Source: Melastoma dodecandrum (Eukaryota > Streptophyta > Magnoliopsida > Myrtales > Melastomataceae). From it: DNA of 64,000 bases. Location: NCBI GenBank assembly GCA_029817715.1, contig JARUPY010000266.1:1-64000 (forward strand), given 5' to 3'. Every line of letters starts with the position of its first letter. Position 1 is the stretch's first letter. The notes below the pieces were generated by a model. It made no database searches and was not told the origin of the DNA. It saw only the letters and a program-made list of their open reading frames with translations. Shown here one piece after another: positions 1 to 11,900 of the stretch. The position numbers and the translations under genes were made by a program.

Positions 1-11
1 CAATAGAACAC

Positions 12-248
12 GTGGCTCGATTCACTCACCAGACTGGCGAGGCTTCCAATAATGATTTTTGGAAACTTCGGTTGTTCCCTGATTCTTTGACCGGTTCGAC
101 ATTCAATTGGCACAGTCACCTGCCATTGCCAAGGAGAGCATTATTGGACATGACAATTGCACACAAAACAGCGAGTTCATTGCCACATGGGCGGTTGCTT
201 ACGTTGGATGTCAACCATTATACCATAGCAAAGCTAATCATCGATTGA
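12..248 (+). pseudogene. gag capsid fragment of element A
   Basis: The frame opens with a retrotransposon gag pattern: residues near HVARFTHQTGE, then NNDFWKLRLFPDSLTG and a Trp in STFNWHS. This matches the plant retrotransposon gag core (R/H-F-x-KLRLFP-x-SL-x-G-x-A-x-x-W). The reading continues in another frame downstream (near 165-240), so it is frameshifted. In an intact element this protein forms the cytoplasmic virus-like particle. The N-terminus lies outside the window. Confidence 0.6.
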
Positions 249-1814
249 AGCAGCAACCTGGATAGAGTTGGCGGCAACAGTCTTACAACGGGTTTTCAGA
301 AGGCTTAAACGGAAGTGTATAAACCTTCTGTTACCGTTGGATGAAGTTGTCTGAAATAGCACAACATGCTCTAAGACAATTCAGATTTGAAAAAAGATCC
401 AAGGGGAAAGGTTTAGAGATCTATTTGGTTCTTGCTCAAAGGCTATGTAAGATACAAACACCCTTTTGCAACGTAAATCGAAAAGGTCAGCTAGCATATC
501 ACAGTATGATACATCCCTGATCGACTCCAAACATAATCGCTGACATAGAAGGTCGTCCCAAAGGCACCGCAATCTTGACCTCCCTTCGGTGAATGTAATT
601 TTAAGACCAAGAAAAACTTCAAAGCATAGGCTTCTCCAAAAATCAAATGCAAGAGTGTAAATATTCGTTCACGATGCCATGTGATAAAGCAGACAAAACT
701 TTGTCGATTATCTGGCTTAAAGATCGAGGTCGACTGCAAGGCTCAAACCGTTGCACATCTCGACTGCCAACTACAACCGATTAGGAAAAATAAGAATAGT
801 TATTGCATGTGGCGCATCTGGGTCCTTTGCACAATCTCGTCTCGATTGCTTAGCTTATAGGAATCTTATTCAAGACTTGGATTGTAGTTTAAAGTCCACT
901 CTTTTTTTAAAGACGTCGGACGAACCCGCTTCCATCAAGCAACAAAATTTTCCTTTATTATTGGAGAGACGCACTTTCAAAGTAAACCCTAGTTGATTGT
1001 TGTCGATTCTACTACCCATTGTAGGGAAGCAATATTTCGAACTGAAACTTATGTGGCAAACAAATCTGTTTTTTCAAAGTGACTCCGAAGAATGTGATTG
1101 TTTCATGCCCTGTTTCAAAAGCTTCGAAACTGAGGGCTGAAAATCTATTGGTGTCATATGGATGACACCCATCCTACGGATCGGGCTATTTCACTTTCAA
1201 GAAAGGTTATTGTTCCAATTCCCACGAAACCTGAAGCGTGGTTCGATCTTACTCCGATTGAGAAAGCATCTGCCTTAGGGATCATCGCTAAAGGGACCCT
1301 GCGAGGCGGATTTTTGGTCCTGGGCATTTCTACCCTTCTGGACCCATAGCCTAAAAAGTTTGGCAAGGGCAAGGGTCGGTGAATGAGAATAGCAGGGACT
1401 CTGTCCACACCCTCAGAAGGGGTCACACTCCCGCATTATTGCCTGAACAACGTGATGATCCACTTCCTCTGTGCCACTTACTGACTCAAACTTTCGACTA
1501 AGAAGGGTAGCAATGTTTCTAATAAATAAATCTTAAAGTCAGGCTAGCCATGCTGCTATAGAATTGAGCTTGCTCCGAGACGTTAGGATAGGTTGGGACC
1601 TGCTCCTGCGCTCGATGGCACATGTCTTAAAGAACTGGCACCCACCTATCGAATTTAATTCCTAGAGGGCTGATGGTGTGTGCAACATATGCCGTCCCAT
1701 TCTCAGGCACAGGTTCTTGATCTCGTAACGTTGCAATCTGTACTCTTACAACTATTTATAGAAGTTGATTCTCATGTCTTCCTGCCAACATGTTCGAGAT
1801 CACTCGCATTATAG
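249..1814 (+). other. decayed gag-region DNA of element A, no open gene
   Basis: This is the expected position of the rest of gag and the gag-pol spacer. I see only short frames and no recognisable zinc knuckle or other domain. It appears to be non-functional element sequence. Confidence 0.4.
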
Positions 1815-2285
1815 ATGCCAAAATTAGGTACGGGCGAGATTAATCACATATTTTGTTCGGTGTTTATTAATAATGTGATTTCTCCTATAGAGGGATACGA
1901 TCCTCATTTGAGGCAGCACATCCACGTATATCCTGATTTCACTAATGACTTGTGTCGACCTAAGGCATATAAAGTTAGAATTCCCATCGATGATAGTTGG
2001 CAACAGGTGAGCAAACATGGGTCTGATACAACTCGAAGTAATAAGAGAAGGAAGGAAAGAAGCCGCAGGCGTGCAGAGGAGAAGAGGATGAAGTTGGATC
2101 GAGGGGCTGATGATGTTTGTCGGGTTGATATGGAAGAACCTACTGTTGACATAGCGCCCCGTAGAACCACGTTCGATTCCATCCTCCTACTCCTCTGGGT
2201 AACAATGAGTTTGACGACTCTAATTATAATCCTATCAAGAATGGTTTTCCGGGTCCTAACGTTGGCCCCGTTGAATGTAATATGA
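1815..2285 (+). pseudogene. gag-protease spacer reading frame, basic, of element A
   Basis: A 156-codon open frame between gag and protease. It contains a strongly basic stretch around residues 70-95 (many Arg, Lys and Glu) followed by an acidic segment. Tat elements commonly have long poorly conserved frames here, but I recognise no domain. The start is arbitrary because upstream sequence is frameshifted. It could be the C-terminal nucleic-acid-binding tail of gag, which is inference from position and charge only. Confidence 0.35.
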
Positions 2286-2403
2286 TAATGCTACCTTCAG
2301 AATTTGCGGACAAAAGTATGAGTCGACAGGATACAGGTAACCCTGGACCTTCGACTTCACAAGTTGTTCGCTGACCTATGAGCTTTCCTGTTTTACCTGG
2401 TTT

Positions 2404-2700
2404 TTGAAACCCACTGCTTCGATGCAATATCATATGCATTCCTTGTATATTGAGGCAGATTTCAATGACATTCGAGTCAAGAAAGTCTTGATTGATAATG
2501 GAGCCACAGTGAATGTCCTCCCTTTGAGTACGTTCAATTTTCTTGGTCTAAGTCGAGATGACCTTCAGACGACAGACATCACTATAAATGGCTTCAATAG
2601 TTTGATGTCTAAGAGTTTAGGCGCAATCCTGATTCGACTAAAAGTCGATCGCTTGGTTATGAATACTCATTTTTGTCATCGATGTTGCGACTACTTTTAA
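2404..2700 (+). pseudogene. retropepsin-like aspartic protease domain of element A
   Basis: The frame contains KVLIDNGATVNVLPLST near residues 32-48. This is the plant gypsy protease flap/active-site form (V-L-I/V-D-N/S-G-A/S-x-x-N-x-L-P) with its catalytic Asp present. It is followed by a conserved LG-x-S-x-x-DL and a G-x-G-like strand. The domain normally cleaves the gag-pol polyprotein. It is about the right length for the domain but ends at a stop and is not joined in frame to RT downstream. Identification is by motif and position. Confidence 0.75.
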
Positions 2701-2841
2701 TGCTTTTTTTAGGCAGAGATTAGTTGCATAACGGCTGCTGTTATTCCTTCTACTCTTCAGTTGAGAATTGATGCTTTGGTTAGAATCAAAAGTGGATGTC
2801 ATTCTGGCTGAATCGATTCCTATTCCCCAATATTAACATAA

Positions 2842-3213
2842 GTGATCTTTACAGGAGAAGTTGTCGGGACTGTTAAAGATCTCCACTTGAAGAAGAGGTA
2901 TAATCTTGGTAACCCAAATGTTGGCCCACTCGATGAAGCATCCGGGACCTTTGAGTATCTTGTCACATATGGAGGTCCCCCTCACCCAGACGTCAATGCA
3001 CCTACTAGTTGGGATTCTAACCAAGTCCCTAAGGAAGTTGAATCCGCTGCTCAGGCTCGACGTGAGGAAAATTTGGCCGAAAGTCTTCAGGCAATAAAAA
3101 TATCTCTTGGGCTCGATGATAATGAAGGGAACGTTCCTAGTGCGGAAGGAAATGAAGTTACTAACTCGGATGTGGAGCCCGACAGACTCCTCTGGGAGGA
3201 AGGCGATGCTTAA
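2842..3213 (+). pseudogene. acidic linker frame between protease and RT, element A
   Basis: A 123-codon frame, acidic in its second half, with no recognised domain. The position corresponds to the protease-RT connector of Tat pol, which evolves fast. It could equally be a chance frame. Nothing else is visible between 3214 and 3729 except short frames. Confidence 0.3.
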
Positions 3214-3729
3214 TGAAGAGAAAGAAAACGTAGTCACCAATGTCGTGGAGCGACTACGAGTGTAAAGACTAATAAGGCCTAAAGTTAGTCTAGGGTTGTG
3301 TTTAGATGACAGTTCGTTGGCTGTTGATAGTCCCGACCAGCGTGCTGAAGAGGATGAGTCGAACCTTGGTTTGAAATCGTGTAAAGGTTTGACTAGTGTT
3401 TGTAATACATTCATATGATGAATAAAACAACGTTTTGTCTTCAATTCGACTTGAGTTCTTCCGAAGATCGACAGTCATTAATGCGCACCGTGCGACGCTC
3501 TTACGACGGTAAACATGAAAACATAACAATTTCCTCGACTAACTTCTATTAGTAAAATTATCGACGAAAGCTTTTCCATTCGATCTTGCAAACTCTGGAA
3601 GATTTTGAAGATTGTTTTGCTTGGGATTATACTGAAATATCAGGTTTAGATAGAAGTTTGGTGGAACATAAACTCCTAACAAAACCCAACGTAAGAACGG
3701 TCAAGCAAGCACCGTGACGTATACCAGCT

Positions 3730-4560
3730 TAGTATAGCCGAAGTGTGTACGACGAAGTAAAGAAACTCTTTGACGCAAGATATATTCGAACTTCCAAATA
3801 TACCGATTGAATATCATCGATTGTACTTGTAAAGAAGAAAAATGGTAGGGTGGGAGTATGCATCGACTTCAGATACTTAAATAAAGAGACACTTAAGGTG
3901 AATATCCTTTGCCGATTGCCAATGAGTTGATCAACAAAACTTCTGGTTATCCAATCAATTCATTGCCGAAGAGGATATTTACAAAATTGCATTTCGCTAT
4001 GCTTTTGGGATTTTCGACCGAGTAGTCAAGCCATTCGGATTGAAAAATACAGGGGCAACATACCACAGAGCGATGAACCTTATTTTCGATTGAGAAAATT
4101 GTAGAAGTATATATCGACGATATTGTTGTCAAATCCATATCAAATGATTGTCACGACGATATTTATGACAAGCTTTCTCACAGATGAGAAAACATATCCT
4201 GAAATTGAACCCCCTCAAATGTGCGTTCGGTGTTCGATCGGGGCAATTCCTTGGTTTTTTAGTACATATAAAGGGGATTCAGATTGATCCTGGAAAGATT
4301 AAGGCTATTTAGGATCTTTGTTCTCCTTCGACAAAGAAATAATTGCAAGGTTTCTTAGGTCGAATAAACTATCTAAGACGTTTCATTGGCAATATCGTTG
4401 GAAAGACAGAAATTTTTAAGGCTGATTTTGTCTGGACAAAGTATCATCAGCATGCCTTTGAGACAATCAGAGCTTACCTTACTAACCCTCCAGTGTTGGT
4501 ATCTCCAAAGGTTGGGCAACCTTTCATTCTATATGTTGCCATCGGAGAATGAGTCATTGG
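3730..4560 (+). pseudogene. reverse transcriptase domain of element A, frameshifted
   Basis: RT landmarks appear in order but in changing frames. A KKKNGRVGVCIDF-type block lies at about 3832-3885, a G-x-TYHRAMN block near 4040-4080, the catalytic YIDD at 4110-4121 followed by IVVKS, and QGFLGRINYLRRFI near 4343-4390. Both catalytic Asp residues of YIDD survive. At least three frame changes separate these blocks, so no active enzyme could be made. In an intact element RT copies the genomic RNA in the particle. Confidence 0.8.
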
Positions 4561-4945
4561 GTCGCTATTGGCCAGAGGAGGATGAAAAAACCACAAAGAA
4601 GTGCTGTATGCTAATTGTCCCGTAATCTGCTCCAATCGAGGTCAAATACTCGAATGGTGAGAAGTTATGCATTTCAGTATACTACTCTGCGTTGAAAATA
4701 CGACATTACATTGGAAATATCACTATGTACATAGTTTCTAATACTACCATATTAAAGACATTCTTTGATAGCCCATTGCTCACTGGTCGGTTAAGCAAAT
4801 GGAGTCTCATTCTTTATCTTTTTGATTTACAGTATCAACCTCAGGCAATAGTCAAAGGGCAAGTGCTATTAGATTTTCTTGCTAATTATGGGGTGAGTTT
4901 AGATTCTCCACTAGAAGAAGATGAATATTGGGAAAGCATGGTTTG
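4561..4945 (+). pseudogene. gypsy RNase H domain of element A, degraded
   Basis: The frame around 4640-4900 has a Y-x-SALK-x-RHYI helix and a later TGRLSKWSLILYLFDLQY segment. Tat RNase H domains end with the same pattern (LTGR-x-x-KW-x-x-L/L-x-EYDI-x-Y), followed by KGQVLLDFLA. It directly precedes the second, archaeal-type RNase H. Upstream it is broken by stops around 4550-4640. Confidence 0.65.
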
Positions 4946-5162
4946 ATGGTTCTACATCGACACATGGATGTGGTGTCGGTATATACATTTGTCTCCTTTG
5001 CAAGTTTACCATAAGCTAGCTTATAAAGTAGATGATGAATTTACAAATAACTCGATCGAGTATGAAGCTGTTATTTTGGCTTTACGTACTTTGATCGATC
5101 TCAAAGCTCATTGTCGTACCATTTATGGTGATTCACAATTAGTGATTAATCATGTTAACATG
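4936..5162 (+). pseudogene. archaeal-type RNase H, 5' part, interrupted by solo LTR
   Basis: The segment begins with WFDGST (first catalytic Asp), then in another frame NNSIEYEAVILALRTLIDLKA and GDSQLVINHV. These are the signature blocks of the additional archaeal-type RNase H of Tat retrotransposons (FDG; N-x-AEYEA-x-x-GL; GDS-x-L-V). The domain stops at 5162 where an LTR is inserted and resumes at 6327. Confidence 0.75.
5158..5162. repeat. target-site duplication ACATG, left copy
   Basis: The five bases preceding the TGTT start of the solo LTR equal the five bases after its AACA end (6322-6326). Confidence 0.55.
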
Positions 5163-5324
5163 TGTTCGCGTCGAAAACGAATCACGTCGAAAATATATGG
5201 CAATGATACTCGCAGGGTTTGTAGATGTGGTCGCCAGTAAGTAAATGAAATAGATTGAATTGAATATGCAAAGTCTTACAATAAGGAAATGGTGCTTACA
5301 GCCATAAAAATAAAACAAGGATGG

Positions 5325-5515
5325 CGGTGCAACGTCGTAGACTTGCTTCTGGGCGCCGTAGACTAAGAGGCGATGTCGTAGACTTGCTGCTGAATGCTGC
5401 AGTCTTGCAACTCTGGACGGTGGGGACGTCGTAGACTTGGCACTGGACACTGTGGACTTGAGAATCTGGGCAACGACGTCGTAGACTGGATAACAGGGCA
5501 CTGTAGACTTGCTTT
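5325..5515. repeat. GTCGTAGACTTG-type short tandem repeats in solo LTR
   Basis: The core GTCGTAGACTTG and variants (GCCGTAGACTA, ACTGTGGACTTG, ACTGTAGACTTG) recur about every 20-50 bases over roughly 190 bp. A related core (GGTTGTAGACTCC, GGTCGTAGACTCC) recurs near 6075-6165. Confidence 0.7.
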
Positions 5516-5596
5516 CCCCGGATGGCGAAAACTTGGTTGCTGGGCTTGGTGGACGGGAATGTGGTCGAATGTCGAGGTGGACGTGGATACCAAGGT

Positions 5597-5860
5597 TACC
5601 GTTGCTCACCCTGGTGGCGGAGTCGAAGGCGGAATCGTGTACCGAGACTACTGTGGTCTCATCCTGGCGTTGGAGTGCTGGCGGGAATTTATTACCAGAG
5701 CTACGGTTGCTCACTGTGATGGTGGAAGTGAAGGCGGATTTTGGGTACCAGAGCTACGGTTGCTCAACTCTGTCGGTGAAAGTGATGGCGGAGTTTGGTT
5801 GTCGGAGCTATGATTGTTCACTCTGACGGTGAAGGTGAAGACCATTGAAACCTTAAGTGT
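5597..5860. repeat. approximately 53-bp tandem repeat, about five units, in solo LTR
   Basis: Units anchored on CTACGGTTGCTCA-like cores start near 5597, 5649, 5701, 5754 and 5808. Each is followed by a GGTGG(A)AGTGAAGGCGGA-like segment. The constant spacing of 52-54 bp shows a minisatellite. The open frames seen across this stretch come from the repeat and are not treated as genes. Confidence 0.75.
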
Positions 5861-6321
5861 TTCGCCCCAGGTCGGGGAATCCCTAACAATCTAAGGGGTG
5901 ACGAGCAAGATAAGTCTTTCTGTTGGCTGATTTGATCGTGATTTTTCCAAGGGAGATCTCTTCCCTTTTATACCCGGTCTGTTATGACCTCTGAAGATCC
6001 TCTAATCTTAACCACCCCCGAGTATCTCGGGAGCCAACAAACTGTCTTCTAAGACGAAGCCACTCGTCGTGGACGTGGGTTGTAGACTCCATTAATCTCG
6101 CGGTTAATGAACCGTCCTTTAAGACGTGTAAACTGAGCGGCACGTGGGTCGTAGACTCCCACTGATCTCGGCACCAAACCAGTCATGAAGTCAGTGTAGA
6201 CTAGAACTTGTAAGCACTGGTGCGAAACGTCTTGCCTTTTCTTTCATAGGCGTCGCGTCTACTGTGGGCTTCGTTAGAAAACAGGTCCAAGATCGCTAAT
6301 TGTGTCAACATCATGTCAACA

Positions 6322-6326
6322 ACATG
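6322..6326. repeat. target-site duplication ACATG, right copy
   Basis: Matches 5158-5162; see the solo LTR entry. Confidence 0.55.
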
Positions 6327-6500
6327 TTAACATGTGTACCTTTAAGCACTTACATCTGTATTTGGATAAAGTGCATGGATTAATCACTTGTTTAAAGTGG
6401 TCAAGTTTACACACATACCTAGAAAAGACAACGTTGTATCCAATGAATTGGCACAACATGCGTCTGGTTTCCACCATAGCACACAATTGTTTCAACAATT
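6327..6500 (+). pseudogene. archaeal-type RNase H, 3' part, of element A
   Basis: Resumes after the solo LTR with a LYLDKVHGL-like helix. It then reads FKVVKFTHIPRKDNVVSNEL AQHASG, the conserved C-terminal block of this domain (F-x-x-F-x-x-x-H-IPR-x-x-N-x-x-AD-x-LA-x-LAS). It joins conceptually to 4936-5162. Confidence 0.75.
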
Positions 6501-7860
6501 AGGAGGAGATTTTAAACATGTTTCCTCTCCTTTGCATGATATTATTGAAACAGTGTACGCCGTTAGTGCATTTACTTCCGAACATGATTGGAGAACGTCC
6601 TTTGTCGACTTCCTCTCCAATCCTGGAAAGGGGGTAACCCGCCAACTAAAATTGTTGGCAAGATTTTACACTTTGATCGATGGCGTCCTGTATCGAAAAC
6701 ATAACGATAACGTTTTATTAAGGTGTGACGATATGGGTGAAGCAATTCCAATAATGCTGGAAACACACGAGGGATTATGTGGTCTATACTTGTCAGGACC
6801 GAACATGTGTTGGTCCATAAGAAGACATGGATCTTTTGGCTGTCAATGATGAATGACTGCATCAACATGGCTTGAGGGTGTAAAAATGCCAAAGGCATGG
6901 TCCGATCTCTCATGTACTAGCCGTACTATTGCATTTAGTCATAAAAACGTGGCCTATTAGATCTTGGGCTATGGATATGATTGGGGAAATAAGACCAAGT
7001 TCGACGAAGGGTGACGCCTATATATTAGTCGCGACAGCCATGGGTCGAGGCTAAAGCATATAAGAAAGCATAAGTGGTCGATTTCTTGAAAAAAGATATT
7101 ATATATCGATTTGGTGCCCCTCAAAACATTGTCATTGATAATGCAATAGTATTTAACGACACTGTATTAAAGACTTCGCCAAGGAGTTTGGTTTCACTAT
7201 AACTAACTCTTCTCCTTATTATGTGCAGTCAAATGAGCAAAGCGAAATCGACTAATAAAATTGTAAAGAACAATGGCAATGGCATACTTTGCTTTTAGAT
7301 ACATTGTGGGCTGTAAGAGTTACAAAACGTCAAAGTATTGGATAGTCCCCCTACAACCTAGTGTATGGGACACAACACAATACTTCCCATCGAGACTCGT
7401 TAACAAGTCAATTCGAGTCCGAATTTCATGAGAATAAAGATGTTCTCGTTTACAATGAAGCCATGTATTTGGAGATTGAAGGACTAGAATCCAAACGATT
7501 AAGGCTTTGAATTGAATCCAAGTTCAAAAAGAAACGAAGTCTCTAGACATTATAACAAATGGGTTACTTTAAAGTCTTTTGTCCAAGGCGATTTAGTATG
7601 GAAAATGGTACTCCCAGTTGGAATGAAGGACTTTTTCCTTGGAAAATGGTCTCCTACTTGGGAAGGTCCATTTCGAGTCGATGAAGTGTATTCAAAGGAC
7701 GTTTATCACTTCTCTGACTTGAATAACGAACGACATGGTTTAAAAGTTAATGGAAATATCTTAAGAAATATCGACCCACACCGTGGTAGACACATTAAGG
7801 GAAATTCAAGTAAAATGCCCCGATTTGTGCTCACAGTTGGTAGGATTGGTCGAAAATGAG
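6501..7860 (+). pseudogene. integrase of element A, frameshifted
   Basis: Tat integrase blocks occur in order. A YTLIDGVLYRK block leads into the zinc-binding region (THEGLCG, about 6680-6790). The core follows, with WAMDMIG near 6970 (first catalytic Asp), HRFG/IVIDNAIVFN-type second-Asp block near 7105-7155, and a Q-S-N-E-Q block near 7225. The C-terminal domain at 7512-7859 reads FVQGDLVWKMVLPVG and GKWSPTWEGPFRV. Several stops break it between 6850 and 7510. In a live element this enzyme joins cDNA to the chromosome. Confidence 0.8.
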
Positions 7861-8959
7861 TAATACAATACAACATTGTCGATCTTGAATTACTTCTAAA
7901 GTGGTACAAATGTTGATCGTGCAATAATGTCTAAGAAAAATTTTACGCTGTCATAGCCTAACGCATAATTTGACCTTTGAGTGTCCTAGAACTATTGTTG
8001 ACACTAGGGTCAGATGTAACAACCGCAGTAAGTGGATTGTCAAGACGTTTCTTGCTTTCTTCCCCGTTGATGCTACTCCTCTGGTAGGCTCTGTTACACT
8101 GCATCCTTGGGGTCCTTCCTTGTTCTCCGCGGCTGCTCTGCTCATCCTTCTAGGAGCACCGCCAAGATCCTCCCATGTAGCAAGTGGGATAGGGCGAGAA
8201 TGCGAAATTTCGAACTCTCCATCTTATCTCGTTCTCCTCTACCTTGAACGTGATAGAGGAGGCTTCCTTCCAACTTAGCATTCTCTCCCTACCCCGATGT
8301 ATGTGAGAGAAGAAATGCAAGACATGGATTTAAGGTTGTGAACTTAGGCTTTAAAGGGATTTAAGATTGTGAATTTAGGGGCTTTGGTTTCAGAGAGATG
8401 GTTTTCAAAGAAAAAGCTTCTCGACAAGACATTTTGAAAAAAGGATGGCGAATGAAGAAGATGCAGTTTGTCTTCTGAAAGGCTCTATTTATAGGTCAAG
8501 AATTCAATGTTGGAAATTAATTTTCATGATTTCGAAAATCTTCACAGTTCGGACTTATTGTGGCGAGATTCTCGAAATCTTAACACCTTTATTGATTGAT
8601 ATAGGACCTGATACAGGTCAGACTTATCGCCTCGTAGCGGCGATTATTTTGGAAAGATACAATCACTATTAATAACATATATTTAATTCGTGGTCGACTA
8701 AATTTTTAAGGGAAGTATTAGGCATTAATTGTCGATGCAAAACGGGCAGGGTTTAAAGCCACTTTGGTCATGCAAGATTAAAGCAAATAAATTAAGTTTG
8801 TTTATCCAACATTATCGGGATCAAACGTCTTATTTCCTCCTTCGACTTGACCGCTGATTTCAGTAAAAGAGCAGTTGGGAGCTATCTGCTTCAAAGACAC
8901 CCTTTCTTCTTCTCTTGCTCGAGGGAGGCTTTTAGAACTACGATCTCATCATTTTTTCC
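7861..8959. other. element A tail between integrase and antisense gene, no gene recognised
   Basis: Non-coding as far as I can see. A CTATTTATAGG TATA-like string lies near 8486-8496 on the + strand. The segment would be the 3' flank of the opposite-strand PMD gene. No LTR ends were recognised. Confidence 0.3.
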
Positions 8960-11900
8960 CTCCACTTCAGATCGCACCAACTTCGAGCTCATGCTCTTTC
9001 AACTTTAATTGGGCCCGAAGTTTAGTGACTTCCTTCGATAGCTCTTCATGGCGCGAGCTAGAAACGTGGTGAGTTCTTGTAAGCTCATCCAGCTGACTTG
9101 TTAGGGATTCCTTGGGCAATTGCATGAACATCTCCAAAATCTCATTAGTTATGAGTGCTTTAGAGTTGGAGTCCCACGATTTCCAATAAGAGCCAAGCGC
9201 GATGCAAATCCCTCGAAGGAACTCGAAAGTTGAAGGGGTCTCCTCAATAATGTGGACTATCACCTGAAGTTGATTCAGAGACTCTCGGGAGATTTCCTGT
9301 CGAAGAAGAGAGTTTATTTCCTTCAAAAGGTCATCTTCTTGCAAATCATGTCTCGAGGCAACGGGACTAATGCTGATGAGACTCTTTGGGTGAAGGATCG
9401 AGCCTGTGCTGCGGCAAGTGCCCGAGCCTTCCTCTGGATCCTCAAACTTCGACGTCGTTAAGATGTCCTTCCTCCTGATTCGCTCTCGTAACATCGTCCA
9501 TAGGCTCTTTCTTGTGAAGACTTTGATTTCCTTTATGGCCTTCTCAAAGGTCACCCTGAGAGTCATCTCTTTCGATGAAAGGGGCTTTCTCTTGAACTCT
9601 CCGCATTCTCCACAGGCGGTTCATATGATTGAAAATATCGAATATTGAAAAAAAATAAGTAGCTTAAAATCTGTATCAAAATGACGCAGTTAAGGAGTTT
9701 ACCATCATTTCGTCGATCATGGCATCGACTTCGTGTTGGAGGTTCACATATTCCTCAGCCTATACACGGGGTGAACTATGACCAACATTTGTCATACATG
9801 TCAACAGAGGGCTCTTGAATCGACGAGGATCCACCAATGTTTGGTATCCTCGGCTTCAACATGTCCTTCGCCAACGTTCTCTATGTCGACATCCTCTCCA
9901 GTTGCATGTTCTTCAATATTTCCCTTCTCGACGTTTTTAACTTCGACACCTTCTTGGTCGATCGAACTGTCTGAATCGACCTATTTCAATGGGATGCGAC
10001 GAGAACGTCGCTTTTAACAACTAAGGATGTGTAAGCAAAAGGGAATTAAAATTCGGTCTTCCTACGAGATTATTATCATCAAAGGAAAGAATCTTACTCT
10101 CCCCTTCGCAGGTGGTGTATGAGCCGCTTTATCTGTTGACGCTTGGGGAGGGTCCTGTATAGGGTTCACTGTATCAGATGGCGCTGCCACGGACATTGAA
10201 GCGAACCTCGGGACTGTCAATCCTCTAGTATGGTGCAGGCCATCAGTAAAGGGTAAAATTAGCCTTTGAAGTTTTAAAATGTCCAAATAGCTTTAACATT
10301 ACCATTGCAAGCTCTTTTCTTTTAGACGTCCCTCCACTAATTTCTGAAGGATGACCTTGAGTTGACTCTGCTGTTGATTGCAAAGTCTTCCCTTTAGGCT
10401 TCAATGACAACGGAGGATGTCAGAGTTAGTTTGCTCCTCCGAAGAAGATGCAACTCGAAGCTTGCGCTTGGCTTTGGGTTGCGGAGGTTCATGCTCTGGG
10501 TTCGAAGTCGAAGCGACTTTTCCCTTTCTTCTGGGAGAGATCCTTCTAAGAGTATCCGCTGGGGATTGGCTTTGCTTCGATCTAAAAACCATTGGTCAAC
10601 TAGTCTGGAGGGCTTCAGTTGAAGCTGTAGTTATGTTACTAACCAGTTAGAGAAACTGAGTAAGTACTTAGACATTACATAAATATGGCTTACCGGGTAG
10701 TAAAGCTTACTCCTACTCCGTCTTTGAGAGGAGCTTAGCCAGAAAGTCATTCGAGACCTTACTAGCAAAAGCAGGGAACTTTGACTCTTCCTTGATTTTC
10801 CTAAACACTTGACCCCATATTTCATCAAAGGTCAAAATAGTCCCCAGTTGACACATTAGGAGATGGGAATTCAACTTTCCTTTGTCAAACTTTTGATTGT
10901 TCTGGAAGGACAAGCGGATGACACCATAAGTCAAAATATATTCCAATAAGCGATGAAAAATTTCCAGTTTTATGAAAAGAGAAGCATAAAGTTGCACCTT
11001 GAAAAGTCCATAGTATGAAAGGTACATAAAATGTGGTAGAGCAGGGTTTTGGACACTCAAAATCCAAATGCCTGCTTACACAGAGTTGAGGGTTGTAAGC
11101 CTCCCAAGATAAATCCTCTGGTCTCACAGGCCACTAATTCCTTGGTAGATAAAACTGCATCCCAAAATTCATCTGGTCTCTACTTGCCTGCTCAAGGTCA
11201 TGTGAATTGATAATTGGCCGGAAATGTTTGCCAATTGACACAGTTTTTTTCTAGCAGTTTTTCAAGATAACCAGTGGCAGTAAGATTTCTTCCAATGCTC
11301 ATAGCAGAAGTTCCCATCTCCGGTCCATAAAGATGATAGACGCTTCGCGTGGCTCCTTTAAGCTGGAAGTTGCCACTAAATATGAGGAAAATACAGGTGG
11401 ACTCTAGCCATACGACAATCACAACAAACGACTTGTTCCAGAAACCATTTTGGAAATACTAAAAGGGAAACTTCGTTGAGATTGACTTAGGAGCATTGGA
11501 ATATATCCTCATTCGCTGCTTCGAATTGGCAAGCCAACCCACGGTGTGTCGTCTGGCATTGACAAAGTAACTGGCCAAGGAACCCATCATCTTCAGGGAG
11601 TTTGCGTTCCTCTACCACAGAACATGAACTTTTATAGCCAAACTAGTAAAAACTTAAATTCATTCAAGGCTCCCCATTAGCTGGGATCGATGCTCATATA
11701 TTTGGCAACGATCCTCGTTGGTGGTTGAATCTGATTCACTCTCCCAATGTAGAAAAAACCCTGACACATCACAGCCAGTAAGAAAGGCAACATTTACCAA
11801 GGTAACAGTAAGAGGACCTTCATGCAAGAAGAAACAGTTGGTAGAAACATCCCATAGAGATAACAGAGTCGCCAAAGGTTGAGGGTTGCAGCGCATTCCT

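Larger units (their letters stand above)
5163..6321. mobile_element. solo LTR inserted in element A RNase H
   Basis: A 1159 bp block begins TGTT and ends AACA, is flanked by ACATG on both sides, and splits the archaeal-type RNase H of element A. It has no coding capacity. It holds two families of internal tandem repeats (about 5325-5515 and 5597-5860) and a weak TATA-like TTTTATACCC at 5967-5976. Removing it with one target copy gives a spacing between the two RNase H halves near the family norm, one base short. The parent family was not identified and no second copy is seen here. An ambiguity is that 15 bp matches at both edges because the site is palindromic, so the exact boundaries carry some doubt. 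Confidence 0.6.

Noticed and set aside
5151..5165. 15-bp CATGTTAACATGTGT as the target duplication of the inserted block
   Set aside because: The site is palindromic, which inflates the match; TGTT...AACA with ACATG fits LTR rules and RNase H spacing better. Kept as an alternative.
5394..5826. Three overlapping + frames of 65-139 codons
   Set aside because: Produced by the tandem repeats of the solo LTR; repeat unit length gives chance open frames. No domain.
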